A stretch of 64,000 bases of DNA from Branchiostoma floridae (lineage: Eukaryota; Chordata; Leptocardii; Amphioxiformes; Branchiostomatidae). A program made the position numbers and the translations under genes. Of this stretch, positions 23,131 through 36,200 are shown one piece after another. The first letter of the stretch is position 1. Each line of letters begins with the position of its first letter. The stretch covers positions 19,950,789 to 20,014,788 of the forward strand of contig NC_049981.1 in assembly GCF_000003815.2 (NCBI RefSeq), read 5' to 3'. The notes below the pieces were generated by a model that saw only the letters and a list, made by a program, of their open reading frames with translations, ran no database searches and was not told the DNA's origin.

Positions 23131-26100
23131 GTAAGTCAGCCCTAGTGTGTATTTCCGCTCTGACTGTTTTTTATGGTCTTAAACTTGTATTAAGCTTAAA
23201 ATTGGGCTAGGTAAGAAAAATGTGCACCTTTTATGACCTTAAATCCAATACAAAACAGTTTTTTCTTCATTCCATTGGAATGTTGTCTCCCAAATCTGAC
23301 CTGTGAAATAATGATCATGACATTTGTAACTGAACTTATTCTCACTCGGGAGAGGCCCTCTTTGGCTTATCTACTAATACTATTCTCACTCTTCGGCCAT
23401 CAGCGCCTTACCACATTGCTCAGAACAGAAAATCATGTATGTTTGACAGTCACTCAGATGTCAAAACTTTCCTACTTAATCCTGTCTTTAATGTGCTATT
23501 TATTTGATAGAGATCTTTTTTAAAAGCTCAAACCAAGTCCTCCCAAGATTGTCCATGTCTGTTGGCGTGGTAACAGTTCCAGGTCAGAGGTTACCTGTCC
23601 CTCCTCCTTTGTTCCTGTTTGGCCTGTCTGGTTGCCATGGTAATGGTGATGTATCAATCCCTGCTTGCGGAGTGACACTATTGTGTGTTGGTGTCTGGGT
23701 CCCTGTCATGTCCCGGCTTCCCATGCCTCTGCATGGCCCTGTGGTTGGGACACAAAAGATGTCCCCCACCCCATGCCGATGTGAAGAGCAGTTCCCTGGC
23801 AGGTCCCAGTCCTGTTAGGGCTCTGGTTTTCACTCTTCACGTTGGGAGAATGTGCACAGCCGCCATAGTAGGATATGTTGGGAAAAGGGCAATCAGATTA
23901 TCCTCCATCAGGCATTCCTTAAAGAGGTATAGATAGTAGACTTTAGCAAAATAAGGTGACTGCTTGGCCAGAAGAGTCAGCCTGTGGGATGCGTAGCATT
24001 TCCAACTTGGAACTGTACAGGCAAAAGAAACCCTATCAATGGTGACCTAGCAAATTAGTTTCCTATAGCAAGCAGTGTTCGTCTTGTACAATCAGAACAT
24101 GGGAGCAACTGATCTCTTCTTGTAGGAAAATTAGAGAACTTAACCAGTAAAATGCAGTAGTCATTGTGAGTTGGAAAAAACTAAAATTGAATTTATAGAT
24201 CAAACTACAATGTAAATTTGACAACATCTTATGAGTCTAAAGCTATGTAGATCTGACCACAAAACATCAGATTTAAACTTAATGGTTGTCTCTTAAGGTT
24301 GTCCAGCACGATTATGTGATTGATGAGAATGATTATCACTGTTAACTGTAGCAGTTACTCATTAAAGGCCCATTGAAATCTAAGAAAGCATATAACAGGT
24401 GATAATGTTATATTGAATAAAATAATCATTGGCAACCTGAAATTTTACAGTGTTGCAACCATAGCTGAAACGTATTTCCAACCAGGGGACCCTTGGTCCT
24501 GCGACAGAAACTTGCTTGTTGGGATGAACAAGAATTTCACCCTGTCTGCCCATACAATCAAAACTTCATGATGTGTGATTAATAAAACATATTTTTCTAT
24601 ACTTCAAATGAAAATGACATATTAACAACAAAAATCAACAACATGTTCAACAGGGAATGAGGGATGTAAAAAGAATCAAAGATAGAGACAGCCCCTTTCT
24701 ATCCCAGACTTTCTGTGGCACTGTTCCCCACCCAAGTTACTCACACCATCTATGTGGGGAAACACTGTATACTCACCTGGCCCTCTAACAGCACTTCAAA
24801 CAACTCATGCATGCAATTGGCAAAATAATTGGTGCAGGGATAAAAAGGACAGGGTATCTCCGCACTCCTCCTCCCCACTTTGTAGGGGAGGTAGAGGAGG
24901 CCCTTTGGAAAGTAATACTGGTCGTTCATAGCGACACCATGGCACAGCCAAAACATACGCAAAATATGCAACTCTACCCCCAACAACTCCCATGAACCTG
25001 TTCTGTATCAATCTACACACTTTTGTATCTAGCATTTTGTGGAGAGAAAAGGTTCAGACAGTTTGTCAATTTCTTTGTCGTTTGTCGAGATATTGTTTTG
25101 TAAGCTAGCACAATGATAGATTGTATGAAACTGTTCTGTATCAATCTGCACACCATTTAACCTCCTCCTTCCTGATGTAGCCTTTTGGTAAAGCTCAGGG
25201 GGAACTTGAACTGTTGTAGCAGAACAAAAAGAAAGGTGGCAAGCAATTTTTTTGTTTCTTTCAGTTTGCATTATGTGAATGTTCAGAATTGAAACATGAC
25301 ATGTATGCTGTGGTTAGTGTATGTCCTTGGTGTAAAGCTATGTTTCCAAAGTTGTTCAGATTGATCACAGTACACTGTACTGTTGGAAAGTTTTGCCATG
25401 TGAATATAGATTTGCTGGCAGTCATTGTTGGATCACTACACATGGCCAACAACAGTGCCACAGATTCCAACTCATACTAGGGGACCATTAAGTTTCATAT
25501 TATTAGAGAGATTAAACAATATTCCAGGTGACTCTGAATTTGGTCACAGCAAATTGGATCAGATAGCTGAAGAAGACTGAACAAGTCTGTCAAAAAATCC
25601 CAATCTTTGAATTAGAGAACAGTTTACTTCTTCATAATTAACAATTGTTTTGCCAATAAAAAAAGAAGAAACTTGTTGTTGTTCCATAGCATATTTTACA
25701 GATGGCAACATTTTTTAAGCTCCAACTTGTGGTTTGAGACTTGTTTGTGTTGTTAATATTGAAAAAGTTTTAAAATCCAATGTCAATGATATTAAGATGC
25801 CTGAAATCTAGAAAAATGCATGAATGTGAGTCCATATTTTCTAATCATGCTAGCAGCAGGTGCTTTTGAAAAAGGTCACTCTTACCTAAAGACTTTGTGA
25901 GATGATATGGTCTCACATAGTTTAAACCAGGAATAGTTCTGAAAGTCATATGCTCTTTTCATTCAACACTGTCATTAGAATGGTTGTGATTCCCAGTGTC
26001 ATCCACTACCATGGTTGAAGCTCCACAGTTATCTAGGTTCCTGCTGTCAGGAGGAATGAATAGGTTTGTCCTGCATTGTCGTTACATTAATCTCTGATTT

Positions 26101-28684
26101 TTCAGTAGCAAAGACTGTTGTCTTCCTCTTATCTGCACCAGACAACATTGGGTAGTTAGTATTTGGGTCAGGTGTACAAAGGGATCTGGGTTATGTCAAT
26201 AGGAGAGCTTCATTGGTAAACAGGTTTGATTGACAGTTGCACCTGCCTATCATATCACTGTCACCTCCTGGTCATGTGATCACATCATTCCCAGCATGCC
26301 TTGGTGGTGTGACAGAAAAGTTGGGTTGTTCAACTAGTTAGGCAGAACATTGCATATGGCAAGAAGTCTAATATGTATAGAGATAGGTAAGGTGGGGTGG
26401 TACTGGGACACATGGACAAACATGGCAACATTATATTGTGCGATGGAGTAAAGCAGATTTACTTTTGCACTTTCAACACCACTGCTGCTTCTGTTTTGAT
26501 TCTATGACGCTGCAATGAAAATTGACAAGAACAGGATGGATAATGATTGGACTTCTTGAGGAATGGTGTTGATATATTGATTATCTGGGAAGAAAATTGT
26601 TTTATTTGAAGCAAGATTAATCCAGACTTGATCAAGATTGTAAGAAAGGGGGACAGGTATTTTACATTAATCAAAATGAAATGCAACCTGCAGCACTGGA
26701 GGTAATAAGCCATCAATAATCTCATTATTATAATACTAGCTTTCACACACTGAATATTGTGTTCTGAATATTTTGGGAGTGATTTTTGTCAACCAAATTA
26801 CAGATATTTTTCAACATGTGTTTAGCAAAAGTTGTCCAAATATTCTAGAGAATGTGAAGAAAGAAAGATGATAAAGATATTTAAGCTATGTTTGAATGAA
26901 GCAAGAGTCATTTGAAATAGTACATGCAGATGTGAGAAGTAGAAAAATGAAATGAGATTTCGAATAGGAGCTAGATACATATAATTCTTTACCGACCTAA
27001 GTTTAAGACTGGCCATACTGTTTGAAACCACATGATTCTGACCACAGGTATCAATTGATTAGACGACCATACGTCAATCATCACAACTAGATCTAGAGAC
27101 CAATCAGATTGAAACTGTGTGCATGCCCTGAATATCATATAACAAGTAATGCAGGGACGGAGGGTCCCTCCAGTTTTATGCGGAATCCATGAACTGATCT
27201 GTCCTGTAACAAATGGGCTCAGTCAGCAAAAAGACTGGAGCTGTGTTGAGCTATTACATATTGCTGGCTTTGCGCTACCATTCAGCTTGTAATCCTATGC
27301 CTCTCTGCAAGTGAAATGTTCCACCTTGTTTTGATTCCACCAACCATAACAGAGAATATTTTCCAGGCCTACTGGCGTCACCCAGCCTGCCCTTCTCCCT
27401 TATTTGGTGACTGTTAGCGTGTAGTTAGCAGGGATAGGACCGCAGGGATACCAGCATTCCATCCTGCCTGGACCTGTGTTATTATTGAAAGTATGGCGGA
27501 AAATGATTGTGGGACTGTGAGTTTGTATTTATGGTCGCCAGAGCACCCCCAGGGGAGACGTAGACTCCATTTAGTAAAGAGCTGTTGGCTATAAGAACTC
27601 CATCAAGAGTGGGGGAGAAAGTTTAACTTTGGGTGATGAGGTCTTGTGGATATGATGATGAAGGAAAGGTATAGATGAGGGGGCGAAAGTCCTACTAGCA
27701 TCTCCAACTGGGATGGCTGTGCGGGAGAGAAAGTTGATACCTGTTAATTCTGGTTGCAGAACACCTGTCTTGCTTTCACCCTTCTATTTCCATGGTAACT
27801 AAAACCTCAAATTCCACAATGATAACTAGTTTCCCAATTCAATGCCTCAGTAGTGTTGTTGGTATCCAATTTTCATCTATTTATAGGTAGAAATGCCTCA
27901 AGTCTCAAATTAGTCCCACCAAGTCGAAATTAAGATTTTGGAAATGTTTCAATCAGTTAAAGTGACTGTGGACCAACACACCTGCCTAACACATGTGAAA
28001 GAATTGTTTGAATGCCAAAGGATCTTAATGAGAAACAGTCTATTGATACATCTAAAATTGGGATGTAATACAGTATTATAACTAAGCTCATAATCTACGG
28101 TAAATAAAAGCTGCTTTGACCATCCGATTCTTACTGTAAATGGTCTGAAAAATAAAACCAGAGCAGTGGAAGTCTGGAGGTAATGAATCCCCTATTCAGC
28201 CATTATATTGCCCATTGGCACCGGTTATGGCTGCCCTCTGTCTTCTTGCCTATAAAAATGCCTGTCTCTTTGTTGCCACACCCATATGGCTATCTCTGAT
28301 TGGGCAGGGGAGATGCATAAGTAGATATGGCTTGTGGTTATTGAAAGCTTCATGCCTATAAAGAGTTTGGTGAAGTTTTGCACACCAAGCTATATGACTA
28401 TTGTGAGAAGAGGAAAACAGGCCAGCCATATCAGAGTATAAGACTGTAATCGGTGACTTGGGAAATCATTATGACCATTATCTTTGCTAGTGTACCTTCT
28501 CTCATAAAACTGCACACGACGGGGGGAATATTTGTTGGACGCTGACCAAGCCTGGTCACCACTAGCTGTGGGAAGTTAAAGCGGCTGACAGGTGTATCCT
28601 GATAGGATTTTGACAATCATCTATTCAGTCCCGCTGTTCTATGATAGAAGTTTGGCAGGACCAAAGCATTTCTCTCCAAGCAGA

Positions 28685-28807
28685 GGTTAGACTCTGGCTT
28701 GTTTTTGATGTCTTAACATTTGGCTGCTGCCAAAAAGGAAACCTGCCAATACAGAAGGCCCGACAAAAACACCTGAAATGACATAAAAAACAAGCCAGAG
28801 TCTAACC
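28685..28807. mobile_element. foldback MITE, about 123 bp
   Basis: The left end GGTTAGACTCTGGCTTGTTT and the right end AAACAAGCCAGAGTCTAACC are exact reverse complements over about 21 bp. With one mismatch the match extends to about 28 bp (TTTTTGATGTC facing GACATAAAAAA). The internal spacer of about 65 bp has no coding content. No clear target duplication is visible. Confidence 0.75.
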
Positions 28808-29765
28808 CAGATGTTTAGAGAGTACATTAAAATACCCACATCACCTCGCTGTTGGGGCACTCAGGTGGGCCTCATGATGGCCTATTTGAACACGACTTGA
28901 ATGTTTTGTTGGTTTGAGATACATATTCTCATGATAATGTTGATGATGACAAAGGCATTTGTTTCACCCTAGCCTGTTCCAAGAGAAAGGACAGGTAATC
29001 TGGAACTGTGTGACAGTGGAGACTTAATTTTTAGTATTACAACTTAAATGCTTTACTTGTATTTAGCACTACCAAAATGGACTGTCAGACTTTGAAAAAA
29101 AACTGCATCACCAATTGCTGTGTTCAGCTGAAGATAATGCATTGACATTTGCAAGATTACCAAGCCCACAATATTACTTGCTAATGAGCAGGTTATAACA
29201 ATTCATCTCTTTACTAAGTAGGTCACATTGTGAAATGGCGATGAGGATGTCACCACATTGTCAGAGAGCATTTTGTCATGCTGCCAACATGGAATAGAGA
29301 TGATGATCAAATGCATAGACAAGGCAAATGTATCTAAAAAAGGCTGTCTCCAGATCCTGTCCCAGGACAAAAATTTATTTGTTGGGAACTTGGGATGGAA
29401 AAGAATGTTACCCATCTTTAAAAAAAAATCCAGATTTCATGACATAAAATTGGTAATCTTAAAATGACAGATTCAAACATGAGAATGAACAAACAATTAG
29501 TGGGATGGGGAAAAAAATAAGTGCAGCATGTCCTGATATACAGTTTGAAAAGAAGCAGCAAGGTGGCAACATTTATAGCACCTGTTACTCTGAGCATGGA
29601 AGCTCTGCATGGTACATTGAATCATTCAAGTAATACTATGTGCTTTTTTTTACAAACAATAGACTTTTGAAAGCTGTCCTGGATGCCAAGTATATGTAGA
29701 CCCTTTTGTGTCCTCCGGAAAATCTTCATTGTACTGCCAGGTGCACAAATGCACCTGCAGCAAAT

Positions 29766-29926
29766 AAAAAACGGAGTACGCCAAAAATAGTTACTCAAGC
29801 AACTGGATATGGTTTTGAAACGGTCAGACGTTTCGGATAGAATCCACTATCCTTCATCAGTGACACTGAAGAGATCTGGAAGAAACAGGTCTTTTATACT
29901 CTAACTATGAATGAAAAAACGGAGTA
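29766..29926. mobile_element. retroelement fragment flanked by a 13-bp target duplication
   Basis: AAAAAACGGAGTA occurs at 29766-29778 and again exactly at 29914-29926, enclosing 135 bp. The insert contains CAACTGGATATGGTTTTGAA, then CGTTTCGGATAGAATCC and CTATCCTTCATCAGTG. I associate that sequence with the ends of non-LTR or Penelope-like elements in marine invertebrates. A perfect 13-bp duplication of an A-rich site is what target-primed reverse transcription leaves. Its perfection suggests a young insertion. Confidence 0.7.
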
Positions 29927-29964
29927 GTTTCTGTTTGTTGTCAATACAGTATATTGCACAAATA

Positions 29965-30150
29965 TCATTTGTAGGATGTGACTACAGCCATTGCAAACCT
30001 AGTTTCATTAAACTCAGATGTTATGATGGAAGGTTTGTTACAGCGCTTTAGATACTCAATATATCCATTCATATATTTTTGAACAGTGTCTACAAAGCTT
30101 TGCATTCTCTCCTCAGCTATAAAAGAGTGACTTTTCAGCTCAAGAGCCAT
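29965..30150 (-). other. 61-codon open frame, unknown, possibly a transposon-ORF remnant
   Basis: The minus-strand frame MALELKSHSFIAEERMQSFV ends after AMAVVTSYK and has a composition plausible for a real helical protein. Just upstream, in the same frame but interrupted by stops, is EMHTGKEILDYAFPLL, also protein-like. Together they look like an old, broken coding sequence. I cannot name the family. Confidence 0.25.
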
Positions 30151-31249
30151 TTAGTATGATACATTTCAATGAGTTGTCCGCAGAAGAGGGAATGCATAAT
30201 CCAGTATTTCTTTGCCTGTATGCATCTCTTTTGAAATCTGATGTCCAAAAATGAGTTGTTATGAATGCAGCATGGCAGAACTGGTGATTATCAAGAGATA
30301 GCTGATCAGAAAATATCATGTACCTTCCTATTTATATATATATCAAAAGGTATTTGTTTTGAAGTGTTTGGGATAAGCAGATAACAGAAATTTAGATATG
30401 ATATGAAAAAAAATGATTTAAACCTCATATGTCCTTAGTTTGCTGTATAACAACAGGTCTTCACAATTTGAAACTGTAGTACAAGTCCTAAAAACTGTCA
30501 GTTTGACTTAAGAGATAAAAATATGGGACAATATCACCAAAAAAAAAGAACATTCCCTCCTTACACGTTTTAGGAATAAAGGAAATAGAGAAAAATTGGT
30601 CCCAAACTTTACACTTCTATGTCTTGCACTGCTGGAAAATACTTACAGTAATGTCTGTCCCTAATCCATGGCTGCCTCCAGCTCTTAGATTTTGTCCATT
30701 TAATAATAATTCATTATTTTCCACCCCATGTTTAATTTTTGTTGGTAAATCTGTCATTTGAAGCTTATGAAAATCTGCCATGAGATTTTTCTGTCATTTC
30801 AACATCCCAACATTCCCTCCCAGGATGGATTAACAGGTTTCTCCCCTGATACATGATCCTCTGTGCTTGCAGCTTGTGTTGTCTGGTGTTTTTGTGCTGC
30901 CCACCAAAAGCTAGGGCCTCAAGTATTCCAGGCATGTCTGGTTGATACTTTGAGAATGTTCTGAAGGTAGCAAGTAGCTTAGGTTTCTATCCCTGCTCAC
31001 TGTGTTTATTTTACCTCAGAGTTACACTTTGTGCAGGCTTGGCACAGAAGCAGCAGTGAGCAGTGGTATGTTTGCACTTCTGTAGTCCAGCCTTGTTGTG
31101 CTAGGAAAAACCCTGTGTACCCATCAGTTGAGAGCAGCCACGCGACTTTTACCTGTGCCAAATAGGCTGTGTTTTCAATTGAGGTGCTATGTAACTAGGA
31201 TAAATCCAGAAGTCTGAAACTGATTTCTTTCTTTGTCGTGTTTAAACAC

Positions 31250-32331
31250 AGGCAGTTTAAGGCCTGTGACACCTGTAGATTCTCAGTCGAGCAGTTATAT
31301 GGCCATAACTTTTGATGTAACCATCTGTTTTCAACAATTTTTGGCCAGTTAACGTAATTCACCCATATTCAAAATATGATGACTAGAAAATTGTGCATCC
31401 TCAATATTTTGGGTTTAAAAAACCATTTTTTGGTAAAAAATTGGGATCCTATTAAAATGGGTCTGATCCCACTATGAAATGATTGTCTAACTGAGTCATA
31501 TTTTCTGGAGTAATAGATTATATCTCTGTGATATCTAATATGCCCGGGGATCTTGCCGCTATACCAAGGTAAGGCTCAATTTTGGGGCAAAAACAGAATT
31601 TTTTGACAATTTTTTGGTATTTTTCGTACAAATATCAATACAGCCACGGAAATCAAAGATATTGCAAGAAGACCCGCTTGATTTCTGAAGGTCTAAGGCT
31701 TAATGAACCTAAATCTGCCCAAAACTCGTAATAAAACTGGTGCCCTGATGTGGGCAGGGGCCGACGAAACACTACTTACCCTACAAGAACTGCGCCCAAG
31801 TAAGACATGTTTGACTGTACGTAACGTTAACCGATAGTAAAATATGAATGTTTTATGTCTGTATCTGTTAAATCGCTGTTGCATCAATGCGAAATTTCGC
31901 AAGCAGTTAGCCTTATAAGGCATCAGTCAACTGCCATACAATCATTTTGGGCTAGAAATACTGATTTATAGCATTATTTTGCTGTTTCCTTGAAGTATGA
32001 GCGCCTCGCCACTCCACACCCCGGGAGGTCGGAACGCATGTTCGGACTGTACCACTTGCAGCTCTCGCGGGGGTGCCCTTTTGTTAACCGCCTCTAGTTA
32101 TGCCGATATTTGATAAATACTAGATCAATATCTTTAGCATTCAACATTAATAAGTCTCAAGAAAAGTAGTTAGTGTGGCCCGTGCATCGTAAGTTCCTGT
32201 TTTCGCAATGTAACATTAGGTACTGACATTGGACCGTTCTAAAAAACGCTCCGGCCCGGCGGGGTTACCTGAGGTCACGCAGTGGTTCGAATTTCATGTT
32301 CGACCAAAATTGTCACAGGCCTTAAAGTGCC
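31250..32331. mobile_element. 1.1-kb non-autonomous transposon with terminal inverted repeats
   Basis: The left end has GGCAGTTTAAGGCCTGTGAC at 31251, and the right end has GTCACAGGCCTTAAAGTGCC ending near 32331. They are reverse complements with one mismatch over about 20 bp. The flanks (AAACAC and GAACAC) are similar, as an 8-bp hAT-type duplication that has decayed would be, but this is not conclusive. The right-central part (32000-32100) is CpG-rich. No transposase frame is visible. Confidence 0.68.
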
Positions 32332-33094
32332 CGAGAACACCATGTAATACCAAAATACTAAATTTTCTGACAATTTTCTAAAATCAATACCATTATTTAA
32401 CACACATAAACGTTTGTGCCTAATAGTCACCCATCTCCTTTTACTGAACATAGTACAAGCAGAAAATAATAGTTTGACTGAAGAACGACATCAACTCTCA
32501 TTCAGTGATGTACCCTAACACCACTGCCATGTTAAGAAATAAACAGTGTCATCTAGGCATTCCCAAGAATGTCTCAAATACCTGGATATCTAAAGGGTAC
32601 ATACCTCGAGGGTAACTGATGCTGCATTCGTAGATCTCTTCAGTTTTATTTTTTTTCTTGATAGTTAAATGACGCTGTGTTAGGGTACCTGCCGACAGAA
32701 TTATGAAACTTGATTGAAAAGTGGTCATCCTTGGACGTTTTATGAGAGATCCCCAAGGCTTCAGTCTTTTTCCATATGGCTGAAGGTTTTCTTGTGGGTG
32801 CCAGGATTTTTCTGTGAAAAAGTACAATGTCATGTACATTTATTCCTGGAGGTAGATATCAGATGGTGATAAGTACATGATCACCCTTTAGTTATGAACC
32901 CTTAAAGTTTCTGGATATCTTAGTATTTTTTTGTTGTTGTGTTGTTTGTTTCACCTATTTGATTTTGCCTACTTTAGGTTTCGGGCTTGCCAGCTCAGAC
33001 CTTCCTCTATGAATTTCAGGTGGTCAGTAAAGAATCTAACTTGTTGTATGTCTGGCTTTAAGTTAACAATTTGTTTTTTGTGTGTTTGCCTCAG

Positions 33095-33200
33095 GTGGTC
33101 AGTAGAGTAGCAGCGCAGCAGGGGTATGACCTGGACCTGGGTTACAGACTGCTGGCGGTATGTGCGGCGCATCGCGACAAATTCTCGCCAAAATCGGCAG
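33095..33200 (+). CDS. ZMIZ1: ZMIZ1/2-like gene, third coding exon
   Basis: The exon lies between TTTGCCTCAG and GTAAGC. It encodes 35 residues plus one base, with peptide [15 protein letters not shown] and [15 protein letters not shown], continuing to SPKSA. The vertebrate ZMIZ1 counterpart recalled is [20 protein letters not shown] and AVCAANRDKF. The donor leaves a phase-1 G, which fits the alanine codon expected next (the ALLSSWCEELG segment). That next exon was searched for by eye downstream and not found, so it probably lies beyond 64000. The three exons together cover about the first 96 residues of a protein that is about 1,000 residues long in vertebrates. Confidence 0.94.
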
Positions 33201-36200
33201 GTAAGCAACAGCAGTTTCTACCAACAGTTGAATGTTCCAAATGGGAATGTGTAGGGTCAAGTCAATAACCTACTAAAGATAACTATTCAGCATGACAATG
33301 ACAATGCTGCCTTAGCAGCAGAAAGGCAGCTAGGTAAAGAAATGGAGGTACACTAAGTGGGTTTTAACCCCTTATGCATCATCGTTGTTGAGTTTATTGA
33401 GTTAGGGGATGTATAAGAGTTTTTTCTCTATATTTAGTATCTGACGCACATTTCCAGTTTGACTGATTTTGAAACTGCTGACAAGTTGATTTGAAGCAAG
33501 GTCACAGATCACTCAGCAAATACATATTGATTTGTCAACATTATTTATGCATTACAAACACACAGAACTACAAACATGCATACATAAGAACATTAAACAT
33601 ATATTTGGCATATCTATAATTGATAAAAATTACCAAACATTGATATACCTTTTATATTAATTTAAAAAGTCACATAATAGTTTGTCAAGGAATCATGTGA
33701 ACTGTATATAATATTGAATGCATGATTAAGCAAAGTCGAAATACAAACCTTAATTTTTGGGAAAAAGAAACAAATGTCGTCAAATACCTGTAGATTTTGT
33801 ACTTCAAAGGGGTTTAAGAGGTAGGATTTACGAAACAAGTTGTACAGAGGAAAAGGGTTAAAACAAGGATATTACGTAGCAACCATTTGATACATTTTGA
33901 GAAGACAGCTTACCAGACACATACACATGACTTCTTCAACTAGAACAGTTTGTTTTAGATGACCAAGAATTGGTCTCCAGAGAGCAATTCATAAGAACAC
34001 TCTCTAATTATGCCAATTACGCGAAGATCTGCCTCGAGTTTTTAATTGGAAAATATCGTTTCAATGACAATTTTTCTTTGAAGATTGTGTTTATCCATCT
34101 GGAAGTGTGACTCTTGTGAGAAACACCCTATGTGTGCCCCTACCAGGCAGGACAGTTTCCAACAATGATTACAGATAGTGTTCATGGCAGTTTGAGACAG
34201 CCGGAGTTGGTACAACCAGTTTGTGGTGAAATGAGGTTAATTGAATAATTAGGCAGGTAAAGTGATGCATAGATTAGAAGCTGCCCTGCAGGTTTCTTAT
34301 GGGTGTGGTCCCCTCACAACACTGCAATTAGCTATTCATTAGCACAAGCATGGAGGTAACAAGGTACGGTGTTTGTTTTGTGTGGTCTTTGGCTGTGTCA
34401 GAAATGATGTGCTTAGATGAGTATAAGTTAATGTGTTGTTTGTTGTTACATGCATCTACTGTTGTCAGTGTTGTTGTTATCTTGAACCAGCTGTGTACTG
34501 AACTGCAAACAGAACTTGGAACAGTTGAGTGTGCGGGACAGATTAATGTATCTGGGTCATTTTTTCATGGCTGGTAAACAGGCACATATTACACACCCAC
34601 AGACTGCATAGATTTGTTTCTTCTTTTACTAGCAGCTTCTTTAGGGACTTTCTTTATCAGCAAAATTTTATAAAACCGCATTTAGTCTGTATCTCAGTAA
34701 TATCTTATTAATTCAAACCTGATTTAAAAAAGATAAAAAGATATCATAACAGTTATGTGTTTAACAAATCTTTTCTTCCTCTTGGATTTTGCATGCATAG
34801 CTAACCATGCATGCTGGACATAACTATGTACATTTTATAGCCAAACTCTGTACATCACTTACAGAATTACTGTAGTGTGTTTTGCTTTGGAAGACTTTCC
34901 TTCAAGTCTTAGTTTAGAATACTTTACTTGAAGATTTGTCATATGCATGCACCAGGGTATTTGTACAATAGGTTTCTTAGCCAGTAGCTATTAGGACATA
35001 TGCGCATCTTTTCAACTTAAACTTAAAAGTTAAGTTAAAGTAAAATATAAAGAAGCGTATCCTTTGAATATTGTGCAGTGTCTATATTACCCTCAATGAC
35101 ACACTAAGACTCATAACAGTAGCATGAACCAAATCCAGTCTATAATGTAAACTGCTGTAGATGAAGAAATGTTCGTGGTGGTTTTATGTTTTCGGTTTTC
35201 TCTACGGCTGCTTTAGCATGAACTCAAAACCAGCGCGAACGTTTTTTCACTACGGTATGTGCCTACAGTTTATGGCGCTACCGCTAACTTAAAACCACTG
35301 CAAATACACTTGCTACCGTGAAATTAAATTCCTGTGAACTTAGATACATTTACAGTACTTGCATTGTAGGAAAAACACTACTATTTTTTATCCTTGCAGG
35401 AAACTATAACATTACTGCACACATTGAGACATCTGAAAGCGTAGTACTCCATGGTGTCATCTGTGTTGTTCCTGAGTAATGTACTCGCTTATGTGTAAAC
35501 ACCTCACAATCCCATTGTAGTAAGCCCATGCATATTTCATCGAGCATACAGAAGTGTGTGGATGAGACTTAAAACCTTCCTTGGGATTTAACTGAAGAAC
35601 TTCTTCCACATTATACTTGGCTATATGGAGATTACAGAAGATAGGGGAGGAGGTTGGTGATACAGGATTTGATTCTTGAAAATACTTTTTCAGTCACAGA
35701 TACACTTCAGGGAAAAAATGCTGTATGCTACCTGTGATTGTTTCTAGTAGTCATCTATTCCTGTTCTAAAATATTGCAACTATCTCGGAAAAATTTGGCC
35801 GTGAAAACAGGCTTTAAAATGACTTTGAAAAATGACCTTTCCATCCAAAATATTGTTTCATCCCATGACTGTCTCTTGAACCTGTCCATTTGTACCTGGA
35901 TGGAAAAACCATGTGTTGGAAAAAAATTTGCCTTACCTGTCAATAAGATCTGAGCTTTATGACAAGAAACTGAATGATAATGTGATTTCATAAGCTTTCA
36001 ATGACAGAGTAAACAACGAAAATCAACAATATTTGCTCTCAAACAGTGAGTGGAAAAAAAATTCATGCTGGAGACAGCCCTGTTTCAGACGAACTTCAGT
36101 TGCTCACATGGATCATAAAGTTATAAACAGGTTGCATGAAACAAACCTGGTTACCCAAGGAGACAGGGTAACCTTTCTTGGAACGTTGTCATGCTGCAAA

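Larger units (their letters stand above)
23131..33094 (+). other. ZMIZ intron 2 (10.0 kb)
   Basis: Phase-0 intron, GTAAGT to TTGCCTCAG. It contains the 13-bp-duplication insertion at 29.8 kb, the hairpin element at 28.7 kb, the 1.1-kb inverted-repeat element at 31.25-32.33 kb and a candidate PBX-MEIS site at 26.2 kb. The GC-richer block at 23.56-23.82 kb carries an RFX-like palindrome. No conserved exon was found. Confidence 0.75.

Noticed and set aside
32969-33208. 79-codon minus-strand open frame
   Set aside because: It is the antisense shadow of ZMIZ exon 3.
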